Shown here: one piece after another, positions 11,026 through 21,954 of the stretch | How positions within the stretch are numbered: position 1 is the stretch's first letter | How the letters are laid out: the number at the start of each line of letters is the position of its first letter | Source: Entophlyctis helioformis | Lineage: Eukaryota > Chytridiomycota > Chytridiomycetes > Chytridiales > Chytriomycetaceae | NCBI GenBank assembly: GCA_025526915.1 | Contig: JAHLKH010000037.1 | Location: 62,001-126,000, forward strand | Length of the DNA stretch: 64,000 nt | Direction: 5' to 3' | The notes under the pieces: generated by a model | Seen by the model: the letters and a program-made list of their open reading frames with translations, nothing else | Databases searched by the model: none | Told to the model about the DNA's origin: nothing | Position numbers and translations under genes: made by a program

Positions 11026-13158
11026 ATGTTCGCCCGCTCGCGTCCGCTGCCCCGTCTCGCTGCAGCATCGGCCCCGGGTGCACCTGCAGCCGCCCCCCGC
11101 ATCGCATGCATCCCGCTCCGCTCCAGCCTGCACTCCCGGCCCATGCTGCCTGCCGCCGCCCTGTCGGCCGCTGCCGTGCGGCACTTTGCATCGACGCCGG
11201 CTCGCCTCGCGCCTGGCCCGACCGTGCCCACGTCGGCGTCGGCGTCTGTGTCGGCGTCTGCAGCCGCCACCGGGCCGTCCACACCGGCGCCGTCTGCGCA
11301 ATCGCCTCCGCAGGCACCCCGCCCGCATGCCGCCATCGACGACACCTGGTCGCCCGCCGTCGTGCGGCCGTACAAGGCCAAGTCCACCGTGGATGTGCTC
11401 AATTCCATCGCCGTGTTCCAGATGTGCAACGTCCCGCTGCTCGTCAACTCTGCGCCCGTGCTCATCGAGACCGCCGGCAAGGTCGGCCTGGCCGCCCCGC
11501 TCAACGCCTTTATGAAGGCCACCTTCTTCAAGCACTTTTGCGGTGAGGCCTTTGCACCCTCTGCGTGCCACCTTGGCATCCCATCCCATCGCATTGTCAT
11601 GCCTCTCCGTTGACGATGCTCGACGGGCGGGACCTGTGACGATGCCCTCATGACCTGGCCGTGTCGCCTTGTGACAACATGGTCGCCACATGACCATAGC
11701 GTGACGGCGTCTGCGTTGCGAACAGCCATCGGGCCTGTCCACGGATGACTGACGCTGTTCTGATGGTGCACACGCCGCATCCTTCTAGGCGGCGAGGATC
11801 TCAACGAGGTGCTGCCGACCATGAAGGCGTTTGAGCAGGCGGGCATTGGCGCGATTCTCGATCTGGCCATGGAGGCCGACTTGGATGCTGCCTCGCTGTC
11901 AGGCCCTGCTGCCCGCGACCAGGCCGCCAAGATCGTCGCCATGTTCAAGCAGTCGATCGATATTGCTGCACACCAGCCCGACAGCTTTATTGCCGTCAAA
12001 GTCACGGCTCTCGTGCCGCCCGCCCTGCTGCAGAACTGGTCCAACACGCTCGGCCTGCTCCAGTCTTCCTTCACCGCCGCCGATGCCGACAAGGACGGAT
12101 TCCTCGATGCCGCCCAGTTTGCCTCGCTGGCATCCACATTCCCTGGCATTGCATCTGCTCCTTCGACGGCCGCCGAGCTGTTTGCTGCCGCCGACACCAA
12201 CAACGACGGCCGCATCGACTGGACAGACGTCTCGGCGCTCTTTTCGCTCAGCAACACGCAGCACGCTGCCCGTCTGGTGCGCGCACCCATTGAGCCTGTA
12301 ACCGACGTCAACCGGCTCGTGTCGGCCCAAGACATGGAGACTAGCGCCCTCGTCATGAAGGAGATGGATGATCTGTGCGCCTATACCCGCGACAAGCGTG
12401 TCAAGATCATGATTGACGCCGAGCAGACGTACTTCCAGCCTGCGATCGACGATGTGGCTCTCGGCCTCTGCCGCAAGTGGAACGCGCCGGTTGCCTCGCC
12501 GGTTGCCGACGCGGCTGCCGCCAATGCCATTCGCGGCCCGCTGCTCTTCAACACATACCAGATGTACCTGCGCGATGCCCTGTCCCGTCTCAAGGCCGAC
12601 ACGGAACGCGCCAGCCGCTTCGGGTACACGTTTGGTGTCAAGATTGTGCGCGGCGCCTACATGGTCAGCGAGCGCGAGCGTGCCACTGAGCTGGGTCTTG
12701 CCGACCCTATCCAGCCCAGCCTGTCTGCCACGCACGAGTCGTACAATGCAGCCATTGCGTTCCTCGTTGACCAAATCGCCAAGGCGCAGTCGTCTGCATC
12801 GGTGTCGGCGTCGTCATCGTCATCATCTGTCAAGCCCATTGCATTCGTTGTGGCGTCCCACAACAAAGAATCGGTTCGTGTCGCATCGTCTCTGATGCGC
12901 CAGCATGGCATTTCTCCACGCGACGGCTCGGTCGGATTCGCACAGCTCATGGGCATGCAGGACGCCACGACCCACGCGCTGGCTGCCAACGGGTACAAGG
13001 CTTACAAGTACATTCCGTACGGACCGATCGAGGTCACCGTTCCATACCTCCACCGCCGCGCGCAAGAAAACTCGGCAGTGCTTGGCGCGCTTGGCGACGA
13101 CAAGCGCAATCTCATGACAGAGCTCAAGATCCGCATGGGTCTTGTTCGCACAGCCTAG
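11026..13158 (+). CDS. PRODH: Mitochondrial proline dehydrogenase with inserted EF-hands (2 exons)
   Basis: Oxidises proline to pyrroline-5-carboxylate with FAD in mitochondria. Exons 11026-11542 and 11789-13158 (intron 246 nt) give 628 aa. The N-terminus is Arg/Ala/Ser-rich with no acidic residues for ~60 aa, a convincing mitochondrial presequence. The barrel is recognisable from FCGGEDLNEVLPTM through GAILDLAMEAD, VKIMIDAEQTYFQPAI, VKIVRGAYMVSERERA, FVVASHNKESV, and the C-terminal YIPYGPIEVTVPYLHRRAQE FAD/substrate segment. Between the first strand and the MIDAEQTY segment lie two EF-hand-like loops: ADADKDGFLDAAQF and ADTNNDGRIDWTDV. The second has D/N/D ligands and Asp at position 12, the first has Gln at 12. 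This suggests Ca2+ sensing. Confidence 0.95.
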
Positions 13159-13304
13159 AGCCTGTTCCCCACACCCTCCTATCTATGCCAGAAATGAAAT
13201 TCCCCCTGATTGTTCTGCTGTTCCCGTCAACGCCGCTTTCTTCCAAAACGTTCCCTGCCCAAACTTCCCACCAACGCTCACCATCGCAGCAGTATCACAG
13301 CAAA

Positions 13305-14206
13305 CATGGTCAGTGTGTGTGTGAAGGGCATGCGACGAAGCAGCGGCAATGGGCTGCCATGGAGCACCTGTTCCCCTCACCCTGGCGTGCGACGGCACAC
13401 GATCGGCATGGCGGCCATTTGCATGGCGCTGCAGCAACAGCCGTGCTCTGCACAGTCGCGTTGCTCTCGCTTTTGGCCATGCTGACACTTTACAACCGAA
13501 CGCCATCAAAATCACATCGCATCGCATCACATCACTCGCCTGTCGCTGCCAACGCCGTCCACGTCGCCAACGTCGCCATCGCCGACCACGCACTGTAGGC
13601 ATCATCCGAATACGAGGGCTTGACCGAAGAAGAGGTGGCCGAGTTCCGCGAAGCGTTTGCGCTCTTTGACAAGGACGGCGACGACACGATCACGACCAAA
13701 GAGCTCGGCACGGTCATGCGCTCGCTGGGCCAAAACCCAACGGAAGCCGAGCTGCAAGAGATGATCAACGAGCTCGACGCCGACGGCAACGGCACGGTCG
13801 AGTTTGACGAGCTCATGGCCATGATGACACGCAAGATGAAGGAAATCGACTTTGAGGAGGAGCGCAAGGAGGCGTTCAAAATGTTTGACAAGGACGGCAA
13901 TGGCTTCATTACGGCTGCTGAGCTCAAGATTGTCATGACGAATATCGGCGAGAAGTTGACTGACGAGGAGATTGAGGAGATGATCCGCGAGGCGGACGAG
14001 GACGGCGATAACCAAGTCAGCTATGAGGAGTTTGTCAAGATTATTGTGCGTTTTGATCCGTCCTTGTGTTTGCAGAGATGCGCTTGCTGACCCCTCCTTT
14101 CCTTTCCTGTGCTGCGGTGTACTGCGGTGTGCTGTGCTGTGCTGTGCAGACGCCGGATGGCAAGTCGCTTATGGAGACGGGCACGATCCCCATCGAAGCC
14201 AACTGA
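13305..14206 (+). CDS. CMD1: Calmodulin (or close paralogue) with C-terminal tail (3 exons)
   Basis: Ca2+ sensor with four EF-hands. The start is inferred: ATG at 13305 immediately followed by a GTCAGT donor, acceptor TAG at 13598. An intron right after the start codon is common in calmodulin genes. Exon 2 is 13599-14045 and exon 3 14150-14206, total 168 aa. The body ([20 protein letters not shown]... to EEFVKII) is close to canonical calmodulin. Loops 2-4 are normal ([36 protein letters not shown]). Loop 1 is [12 protein letters not shown], with Asp replacing the usual Gly at loop position 6. Canonical calmodulin ends 4-5 residues after this point, but exon 3 adds [18 protein letters not shown]. 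Confidence 0.85.
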
Positions 14207-14297
14207 ATGGCCCCACTCCTCAGTCGCATCCTCGTCACCAATAAACGGCCGCGTTTTTTGTTGTCGCTTTCTGTGGTAACCCGTCTTGAAGCCCCCG

Positions 14298-17200
14298 ATG
14301 CTGCACTCCAAGTCGTTTGTGCGCAAGACCAAGAAGGGCTCGGTCATCAAGATTGTCAAGGAGCACTACCTGCGTGACGACATCTACTGCGGCCTGCCCG
14401 GCTGCTCTCGGTGTCCCAGGCACGACACGGTGCTGAGCGCCAGCCCACGGTCCAGCTCCGTGTCGGCCGGCGTGCCGCACTTTATGGTGCCCGACACCAA
14501 CGTGCTCTACCACCAGGTATGCCGTCGAGGGCTGCGTGCGTGCATGGCGTGCATGGCACCTGCGTGTCCATGGCAGCCGCCCAGTTGCAGTCGTGCTCAC
14601 TCCTCCTGCTGTTCCTGCTGCTGCCAACACCGTCACCGCCACCGTCACCGTCGTCGCTGACACTCGCTCGCAAGATTGATGTCATCGAGCACTCAGCGTT
14701 CGTTGATGTGATAGTCCTGCAGACGGTGCTCGAGGAGCTGCGACACCGCAGCACGCCCGTGTACAACAGAGTGCGCGCCCTCATTGCCGAGCCCGCCAGA
14801 CGCTTCTACGTCTTCTGCAACGAACACCACCGGTGCGCACTGCTGGCGGCCTCGCATTCGGATGGCCGGCACTTGCATGGCTGACACTTGCCATGACAGC
14901 GAGGCGTTTGCCAAAAAGGAGCCGATGGAGACCCCCAACGATCGCAACGACAGAGGTGCATACGCATAGGCATACGCATGCCGTCCATCTGTCCATGCAC
15001 CCATGGCGATCGGCAGACTGACACGGATCCGTCCAATGGATGCAGCTATCCGCAGGGCAGTCGAGTGGTATGCAGCACACATGGACGCTTCTCGCCGTGT
15101 CGTGCTGGTGACCGACGATCGCGACAACCGCAACAAGGCCAAGGATCAGGGTCTGCTGGCCGTGTCGGTGCGCCAGTACGTCGAGGCGCTGCCCGACCAT
15201 CCAGAGCTCATTGACATGGTCGCTGCTGCTGGCGACGACGACGACGATGTCAACACGATGGATGTCGACAAGCGCTTCTCGTACCCAGAGGTACGTCCAT
15301 CTTGTTCGAGCTACGCGGTGGGCTGTTTGTTTACGCTGCCCTGCTCACGCCCTCGCCCTCCTTGCAGCACCTCTCGCCGATCCAGATCCTCGCCGGTCTC
15401 AAGTCGGGTGCGTTCCACCAGGGCGTGCTCAACATCAGCGGCCACAACTTCCTCGAGGTCAGCCATCTTGCACGCCCTTCCGTCGACTCTGACGCTTGCA
15501 CTGACACTCGAGCACGCGCAGGGATCCTCCATGATCCGCATCAATGGCGAAGAGGCGATTGTTCAGATCATTGGCCGTGAAAACCTCAATCGTGGTGTCC
15601 AGGGCGACGTGGTGGCTCTGCAGATCCTGCCCCGGTCCGAGTGGAAGTCTGCTGTCTCTGCTGTGCTTGAAGAGGATGTGGTTGAAAAGGACGATCTGGA
15701 GCAGCCGACGGCCAAGGCGCAGGAGGTGGACGAGACTGTTGATGCAGCGCTGGCAGCGCCAGCCGCCGACGCCGAAGACGTGAAGCCGACTGCCCGCGTT
15801 GTCGGCATCATCAAGCGCAACTGGCGTCCATTCTGCGGCACGATTGACGCCTCATCGGTGCAGGCCACCGCAACCACCACCTCTGTCCAGTCGGTCTTCT
15901 TTTGGGCACTCGACAAGCGCGTGCCAAAGATCCGCATTCGCACGCGCCAGGCACAGATGCTCGTTGGCAAGCGCATCATTGTTGCCATTGACACGTGGCT
16001 CAAGGGCTCTCGCTACCCGTCTGGACACTATGTGCGCACTCTGGGCGATGTTGGCGACCGTGCGACCGAGACAGAGGTGCTCCTGCTCGAGCACGACGTG
16101 CCGTTTGCACCCTTCTCACCCCTCGTGCTCAGCTTTCTTCCCGAAGAGGGCGAGTCGTGGATCGTTCGCGACGACATCCATCTCGACGGCCGCGAAGACT
16201 TTCGGTCGTGGGACGTGTGCAGCATTGATCCTCCAGGCTGCACGGATATTGACGATGCGCTCCATGCTCGTCTGATGCCCAACGGCAACTACTCGGTCGG
16301 CGTCCACATTGCCGATGTCAGCCATTTCGTCAAGCCTGAAAACGCCATGGACCTCGAGGCACAGCGTCGTGGCACGACCGTGTACCTGGTCGACAAGCGT
16401 ATCGACATGCTTCCCGGTCTCCTTGGCACCAACCTGTGCTCTCTGCGGTCCAACGTCGATCGTCTGTCGTTCTCGGTCATCTGGGAAATGACCCCTGCGG
16501 CCGAGATTGTCAATGTGCGGTATACCAAGAGTGTCATTCGCTCCAAGGCATCCTTTACATACGACGAGGCACAGGCCCGCCTCGATGACCCGTATGTGCA
16601 TTGCCAATACTCCGTTTACAGCCCCATTTGTTCTGCTGCATGCTGACAGCCGATGAATGCGCAGGAAAATGACGGACCCCGTGTCGCTTGGTATCAAGGC
16701 CCTCAACATGCTCGCCAAGCAGCTGCGTGCCAAGAGAATGCTTGCTGGTGCTCTCACCCTTGCTTCGCCCGAAGTCCGCTTCAACCTCGAGAACGACTCG
16801 CAGGATCCCGTCGATGTCGAGCTCAAGGAGCTCAAGGACACGAACGCGCTCGTCGAAGAGTTTATGCTTCTCGCCAACATTTACGTGGCGCGCAAGATCC
16901 ACCAGTCCTTCCCCGAGTCGTCCATGCTTCGGTAAGACTGCCTGGCCTCGATGTGTTCCCATGGATGCATGGATCAATGTCGATGGATGGATGCTGACTT
17001 GCCACACACAATCCAGTCGTCACCCCAAGCCGCCGTCCACCAACTTTGAGGATCTGTCCAAGGCCGTGCAGCCGTTAGGCATCACCATTGACTCGACCAC
17101 CTCAAAAACGCTGTCCGACTCGCTTGACAAGGCCATCCACCCTGACGACCCGTACTTTAACAAGCTCATTCGCATCATGACCACGCGCTGCATGATGCAG

Positions 17201-17974
17201 GCCGTGTACTTTTGCTCAGGCACGGTCGCCGAGCCCGACTATTGGCACTACGGTCTCGCCACAGACATTTACACGCATTTCACATCGCCCATCCGTCGGT
17301 ACGCGGATCTCATTGTGCATCGCCTCCTCGCCGCGGCCATTGGCTACGACAAGACGTACTCGTCCGAGCTCACCGACAAGGCCAAGGTCAAGGAAATCTC
17401 TGACGTGCTCAACTACCGCGGCCGCATGGCGCAGCAGGCGTCGCGCTCGTCCGTCGAGCTGTACACGAACCTCTTTTTCAAGGGCAAGACCATCGTCGAG
17501 GATGCGTACGTGGTGCGCATCATGAAGAACGGATGCTCGGTGCTCATTCCCAAGTACGGCGTCGAGAGTCTTGTGTATGCGGCTCCCGTGCCTGGCCGCC
17601 CTGCCGTCCTGGGCTTGCACCCGGACGTGAATGCTCTTGTCACGGCCGACGGCTCGGTCACGATCAAGCTGTTTGACAAGGTCAAGGTGCAGATCACTGT
17701 CGAGGAGGCTGGTGTTGCTGCAGCACAGCGCAGCAAGCTGGTCCTGCGACTCGTGGAGCCCAGCATCCCTGGCATGCGGCCCGAGGATCTTGGCAAGACT
17801 GTGGCTGCTGCTGCTCCTGTCACTGCTGGTGGTGGCAGTGGCGCTGCGAGTCAATCTGCGCGTCAGGCGGCAGGTGCCAAGAATGCCAAGCCGGCAGCCA
17901 AGGCTGGAAAAACGACCAAGACCTCTGGACCATCCGCGTCGTCAGCACCGAGCAAAAAACCAAAGCGGGGATAA
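14298..17974 (+). CDS. DIS3: Exosome 3'-5' exoribonuclease/endonuclease DIS3 (RRP44), 8 exons
   Basis: Catalytic subunit of the RNA exosome. Exons 14298-14516, 14675-14832, 14900-14955, 15046-15290, 15368-15457, 15522-16591, 16665-16931, 17017-17974 give 1,020 aa. The start MLHSKSFVRKTKKGSVIKIV and the Cys-containing CR3-like patch (DIYCGLPGCSRC) are typical. The PIN domain begins at VPDTNVLYHQ (~65) and includes NDRNDR. Two cold-shock domains precede RNB. The RNB active site is DPPGCTDIDDAL (~490) followed by GVHIADVSHFV, with its Asp residues present. The S1 domain is near the C-terminus, then an Ala/Lys-rich tail. Both PIN and RNB motifs look intact, so both activities are expected. Confidence 0.96.
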
Positions 17975-18071
17975 GGACCGTTACATTGTTCCTTTGAAAA
18001 CAATAACAGTATCCTCCGCAGTCCTCCGCCTTTTTAGTAGCTGAACATACCTTACGGACTTGTGGTCCAGC

Positions 18072-19596
18072 ATGCCACGTATATTCGAGCTGCGGGCTCC
18101 CATCGAGCTCATTGCCGTCGTTGCCACAGGTGCAGGGTTCGCCAGCTCAGCATGCCTCTTCCCGTACTATATTTGGCAGTTGTCGATAAAGCAGACGCTG
18201 TACATGCAACTGCTGCTCGGATCTCTGGTTCTCTATGTATGGAATCTGGCCGCGAACACTGCGCGGTGTCTGTCGCCCGTCGCGTTGCCTCCCAGCGCGG
18301 TTGCCAACCATCTTGCGTACGTGCCCGTCTGTATCTGTGTCGTTGGTTTGCGTTGACTGTGATGGTTGCCCCGGCGGCACTGGCGGCTATTGAGACTCGG
18401 CCTGCTGGAAATACGCCGAGCCAGGCGGGCAGGCGAGTCCACATGCCCTTGGCTTTCCAAAGAGGCGTGCGTGATTCGCTCGTCCCCACATGCAATTCCG
18501 GGGGTATCCCGCCTGGCAGTGATGCCGACGCGTCTCATCAGTCGTGTCCAGTCAGCGTGTCGCTTCCTGTGCGCTAGCACATGCATCACCAACCACATGT
18601 CAGGAATGCTAATCATCGTTTCCAATCCGCTGCACCAGATTCGCAAGCAGCACGTTGCTGTACCTTCTCGCCCAAGTCGAGCTGGCCGCAACAGCGAGCG
18701 GAGCGTATCCAAACGTTGACCGTTTGCGCAAACAAGCACACATACTCGTTCCGCTGCTCAACTTTACGTGCTGGATCGTTGAAGTCGTCAACGACTACGG
18801 GCTCGCGCCGGACGACAAACACGTCCTGGTCGATGCCATTGGTGCCTCCTTGGGCTTTATCTGGGTCATCTTTATCGTGCTCTTTGACTGCTGGCTCCAG
18901 TTCTACTTGCTGCTCACCGTGCGCCACATTATCCACAAATCCCCGGACGTCCAGGCCCGCTACACGCGGCTGGCTCTCCTCATCTTTGGCGGGCTGGTGC
19001 TTGCGGATGCGTTGATCGCGGGCACGTTCTTTGCTGCCGTTATCCTCGGCAGCCGGATGTCCATGTCCAAGCGGGACATCACGCCCACCCAGCATGCGTT
19101 GTACCTGATTGCCAATGCTGTTGCCGCGGCACACACGCTGTCGTCCGTCATGCTGATGGAGACGGCGCGACACTATCTGGCCATGCGGAGAGCGGCCGGA
19201 CAGGCACGACCCAAGACGTCGTCGCTTGGACTCGATCTTGGCCGCATGTTTGGAGCGCTGTGCGCCATTTTCCGAAGCACGAGTCCTTCTCACCAGCACC
19301 CGTCAAAACAACGGCAGCAGGCTCATGCACACAACTGCTTGCCGCACACCAGCTTGATGGGCCAAGTATCTCATCAACAGCAACCGCCACGCGAAGGTGC
19401 AGCCAATGCTCATATCGCCGATGTGGGCATCCAGTCAGCCAGTGTTCAAGCGCAGCATGTGGGATCACGGCCGTTTAGTGACACGCAGTTCGGGATGCTT
19501 GGCGCCATGCGTCTGACACCCACGATGCAGTCCATGGTGTCAGAGGTTTCATCGACTGGCCCGTCGACATCTGCTATGCCGGACGAGCACAGCTGA
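18072..19596 (+). CDS. Orphan 7TM protein, array copy 1 (2 exons)
   Basis: First and most divergent member of an eight-gene tandem array of seven-helix membrane proteins. Exons 18072-18316 and 18639-19596 (intron 322 nt, GTACGT...CAG, phase-consistent) give 400 aa, longest of the family. Alignment with neighbours: helix 1 (ELIAVVATGAGFASSACLFP), helix 3 with LLYLLAQVELAA in place of the family's xMAExEFxLLT, helix 4 CWIVEVVNDYG, helix 5 ending in QFYLLLTVRHI, helix 7 closing with VMLMETARHYL. It has a longer hydrophilic C-terminal tail. It is the only copy in which I see an intron. No match to a named receptor family is evident; receptor-like topology is inferred. Confidence 0.8.
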
Positions 19597-19794
19597 CACC
19601 AATAAACAACATTGTGGAATGGCCAGTATTGGTGCAATGGTGATTATCCTAGTCTTGTATGACGTCAACCGCTTCGCGGCTCAGAGGCTTGGCACCGCCT
19701 CTTGGGTTTGCTTTCGCGTCTTGCTCTTGCCACACTGCTCTGCGAAACCCAACAGCAATCGCCACTCGCCAGTTGCTGCCCGAGTTACTCCGTC

Positions 19795-20733
19795 ATGGCT
19801 CCGCTATTGTCCCTGCGTACAGTAATCGAAAAAGCCGCACTCATAGTTCTCATCCTCGGCATCACAGCATCCGTCGCATCGACCATGTACCTTTCTTTCC
19901 GTGTCTGGCGCAAGAGAACGCTCTACATGATCTGGCTGCTCCTGTGCTGCATTTTCCTGGCAATCGCCAATGCGTTCGCTTTGCTCGGATGCTATGCCGA
20001 TCCAGCCAGCGTGCCGCCCTTTATGACTCGGTCGTCCACCGTGTACAGCCTGGCGATCCTCACCTATATGCTCGCCGAGATCGAATTTGCGCTGTCCAGC
20101 ATCCGAACCAACAACCAGGTGCTGCTCCGACGTCGCATCTACGGTGGCGTTTTTCTCACGTACATTGTCTGCTGGTCCTTGCGTATTGCGCGCGAGCTGG
20201 GAGTCGCATCGGTGTCGCATGGGTCTTTGTATGCGATTGACGCGCTGCTAGTTCCGCTGTGGCTGCTCGGCGCGTCCATTGCTGATGGCGCGATCCAGTT
20301 CCGCATGATCCATCTTATTCGACGGCTCTTCAAGGAAGACAAGAAAGGACGTGACGAGTACACCCGCATCTCGATCGTCCTGTGCTCGTTTCTCATGCTG
20401 TGCATCGTGTTCAACTTTGGCACCTATATCATGGGACTGCTTTCAGCCGCAGCTTTTGATTACGCCAGCGCCATTGCGTGCTATGCAATGGGCACAGGCG
20501 GGTCGGTCTGGCACATTGTCCTGAGTATTGTGCTCATGGACACCGGGAGGCGGCATCTCCTTGCTGCACGCTCACGGACCTCGTCGCGCACTTCCAGGCC
20601 CGAAGCGCCTGCCAAGGTTGGGCTCAAATGGCTGGCTGCGATCAACAAGACGGCCGAGACGCCTGAAACGCAGCAATCTGTACAGACAGGGCCCATGCCG
20701 ACCATGATGCAGGCGACGCCAACACTAATATAG
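19795..20733 (+). CDS. Orphan 7TM protein, array copy 2
   Basis: 312 aa, intronless. The ATG at 19795 aligns with starts of the other copies; the frame is open further upstream without another good start. Predicted helices at about residues 14-35, 42-66, 82-103, 113-133, 146-170, 193-220 and 228-250. Family marks: LAEIEFAL in helix 3, CWSLRIA in helix 4, IQFRMIHLIRRLFKED at the end of helix 5 and the following loop, LMDTGRRHLL after helix 7, and a C-terminal GPMPTMM. The short outer loops and basic loop after helix 5 give a GPCR-like layout, but no ligand or G-protein motif can be named. Confidence 0.85.
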   Translation: MAPLLSLRTVIEKAALIVLILGITASVASTMYLSFRVWRKRTLYMIWLLLCCIFLAIANAFALLGCYADPASVPPFMTRSSTVYSLAILTYMLAEIEFALSSIRTNNQVLLRRRIYGGVFLTYIVCWSLRIARELGVASVSHGSLYAIDALLVPLWLLGASIADGAIQFRMIHLIRRLFKEDKKGRDEYTRISIVLCSFLMLCIVFNFGTYIMGLLSAAAFDYASAIACYAMGTGGSVWHIVLSIVLMDTGRRHLLAARSRTSSRTSRPEAPAKVGLKWLAAINKTAETPETQQSVQTGPMPTMMQATPTLI

Positions 20734-20889
20734 TTACGCACTCGCTTGCATTCCAGTAGCACCACGCCTGCATGGCATCATACTCAATGAATCCATTGTA
20801 GCCCTCCAGATTGATGTGCGTGACCAGTGGTGTACAACCACAACAATGCCGTCTTGCCCAAACATTCGCTGCTTTCTCCAAAACATATC

Positions 20890-21855
20890 ATGTCATTGTC
20901 TCTTCCGTTTCGGACGCCCCTTGAGAAGGCAGCCGCCATCATCTTCGTGCCATGCGCCGTCGGGTCCGCTGGCTGCGTCGCGTTCTGTATACAGCAAATG
21001 TACAAGAAGCAATCGTACTACATGGGATGGCTGCTGGCGGCAACCACGTGGCTTCTCGTCAGCATGATCATCATGGGTCTCCGGTACTTCACCATCCCCA
21101 ACACGGTCCCATTTTACGCAACGCGAGTGTCGCTCCCCATGGCGCTCTCAAAGCTGTGCTACAGCATGGGCGAGATCGAGTTTCTGCTGTTCACAAGCAC
21201 GGCAGTCGACGTGAGAGCGCTGCGTCGGCGATGCATCATTGGCGTGTTCCTCGGCGGCTCCATGTTCTGGATCATCCGGTTTCTCGCCGACTACCAGCTG
21301 TGGACGCCAACCAAGATCGAGTGGTACTATTTCGACACCTTGCTCATCGTGAGCTTCATCGCCATCATCGACATTGCAGACATTTACATCCAAACCCGGG
21401 TCGCCTTTGTCATTCAGCGGCTCTTCAAGGACAACGAGGCCGGCCGGCGACAGTACATTTCCATCATCGGCCTCTTGCTGTTGCTGCTTATCGCATACAA
21501 TATCGAATCGGTCATCTTTTACGTCTTCTTGGCAATATCATGGTACACTGCGCCAGACAAGTCCGAAGCCATGCTGCTGATCAGCGTCAGTTTAACAACG
21601 GTCCATTACTCACTGTCCATCGGGATTATGGAGACTGGTCGGCGGTGCCTTGTCCATTCCCGCAAGAGCTCGACTTTATCGCTCAACAGGAACTCAAAGT
21701 CCGACTCGAGCCACACGCCGCGTATCCGATTGTGGAGATCGAGCGGCACGAACAAGAAGAATAGCGTCGAGCCGTACAATGTCAGGGCACCGCAAGGCTC
21801 CATGGCCGGACCGCAATCCACAGCCGTCTGCCAAAGCACTGTAAGCGAGTCGTGA
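20890..21855 (+). CDS. Orphan 7TM protein, array copy 3
   Basis: 321 aa, intronless, start at 20890 (MSLSLPFRTPLEKAAAI) chosen by alignment with paralogues. Seven hydrophobic helices with the family marks MGEIEFLLFTSTAVDVR (helix 3), FWIIRFLADY (helix 4), IQTRVAFVIQRLFKDNEAGR (loop after helix 5) and IMETGRRCLV after helix 7. The tail is Ser/Lys-rich and does not clearly end in the GPxPT motif found in several siblings. 156 bases separate it from copy 2. Confidence 0.85.
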   Translation: MSLSLPFRTPLEKAAAIIFVPCAVGSAGCVAFCIQQMYKKQSYYMGWLLAATTWLLVSMIIMGLRYFTIPNTVPFYATRVSLPMALSKLCYSMGEIEFLLFTSTAVDVRALRRRCIIGVFLGGSMFWIIRFLADYQLWTPTKIEWYYFDTLLIVSFIAIIDIADIYIQTRVAFVIQRLFKDNEAGRRQYISIIGLLLLLLIAYNIESVIFYVFLAISWYTAPDKSEAMLLISVSLTTVHYSLSIGIMETGRRCLVHSRKSSTLSLNRNSKSDSSHTPRIRLWRSSGTNKKNSVEPYNVRAPQGSMAGPQSTAVCQSTVSES

Positions 21856-21954
21856 ATCGAGCGTCAATAAAACAAACACCATTGTGCAGTATTGATCCAC
21901 CTTCTTTAGCCACACCGCTAGACCTTTGTCCATAGTTTGCATTTGTCGTGGACA

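Noticed and set aside
7868..11317. 1,149-codon open frame on the minus strand opposite SMC1
   Set aside because: It mirrors the codon structure of SMC1, has a His/Arg/Leu-rich translation and no family features. GC-rich third positions create such antisense frames.
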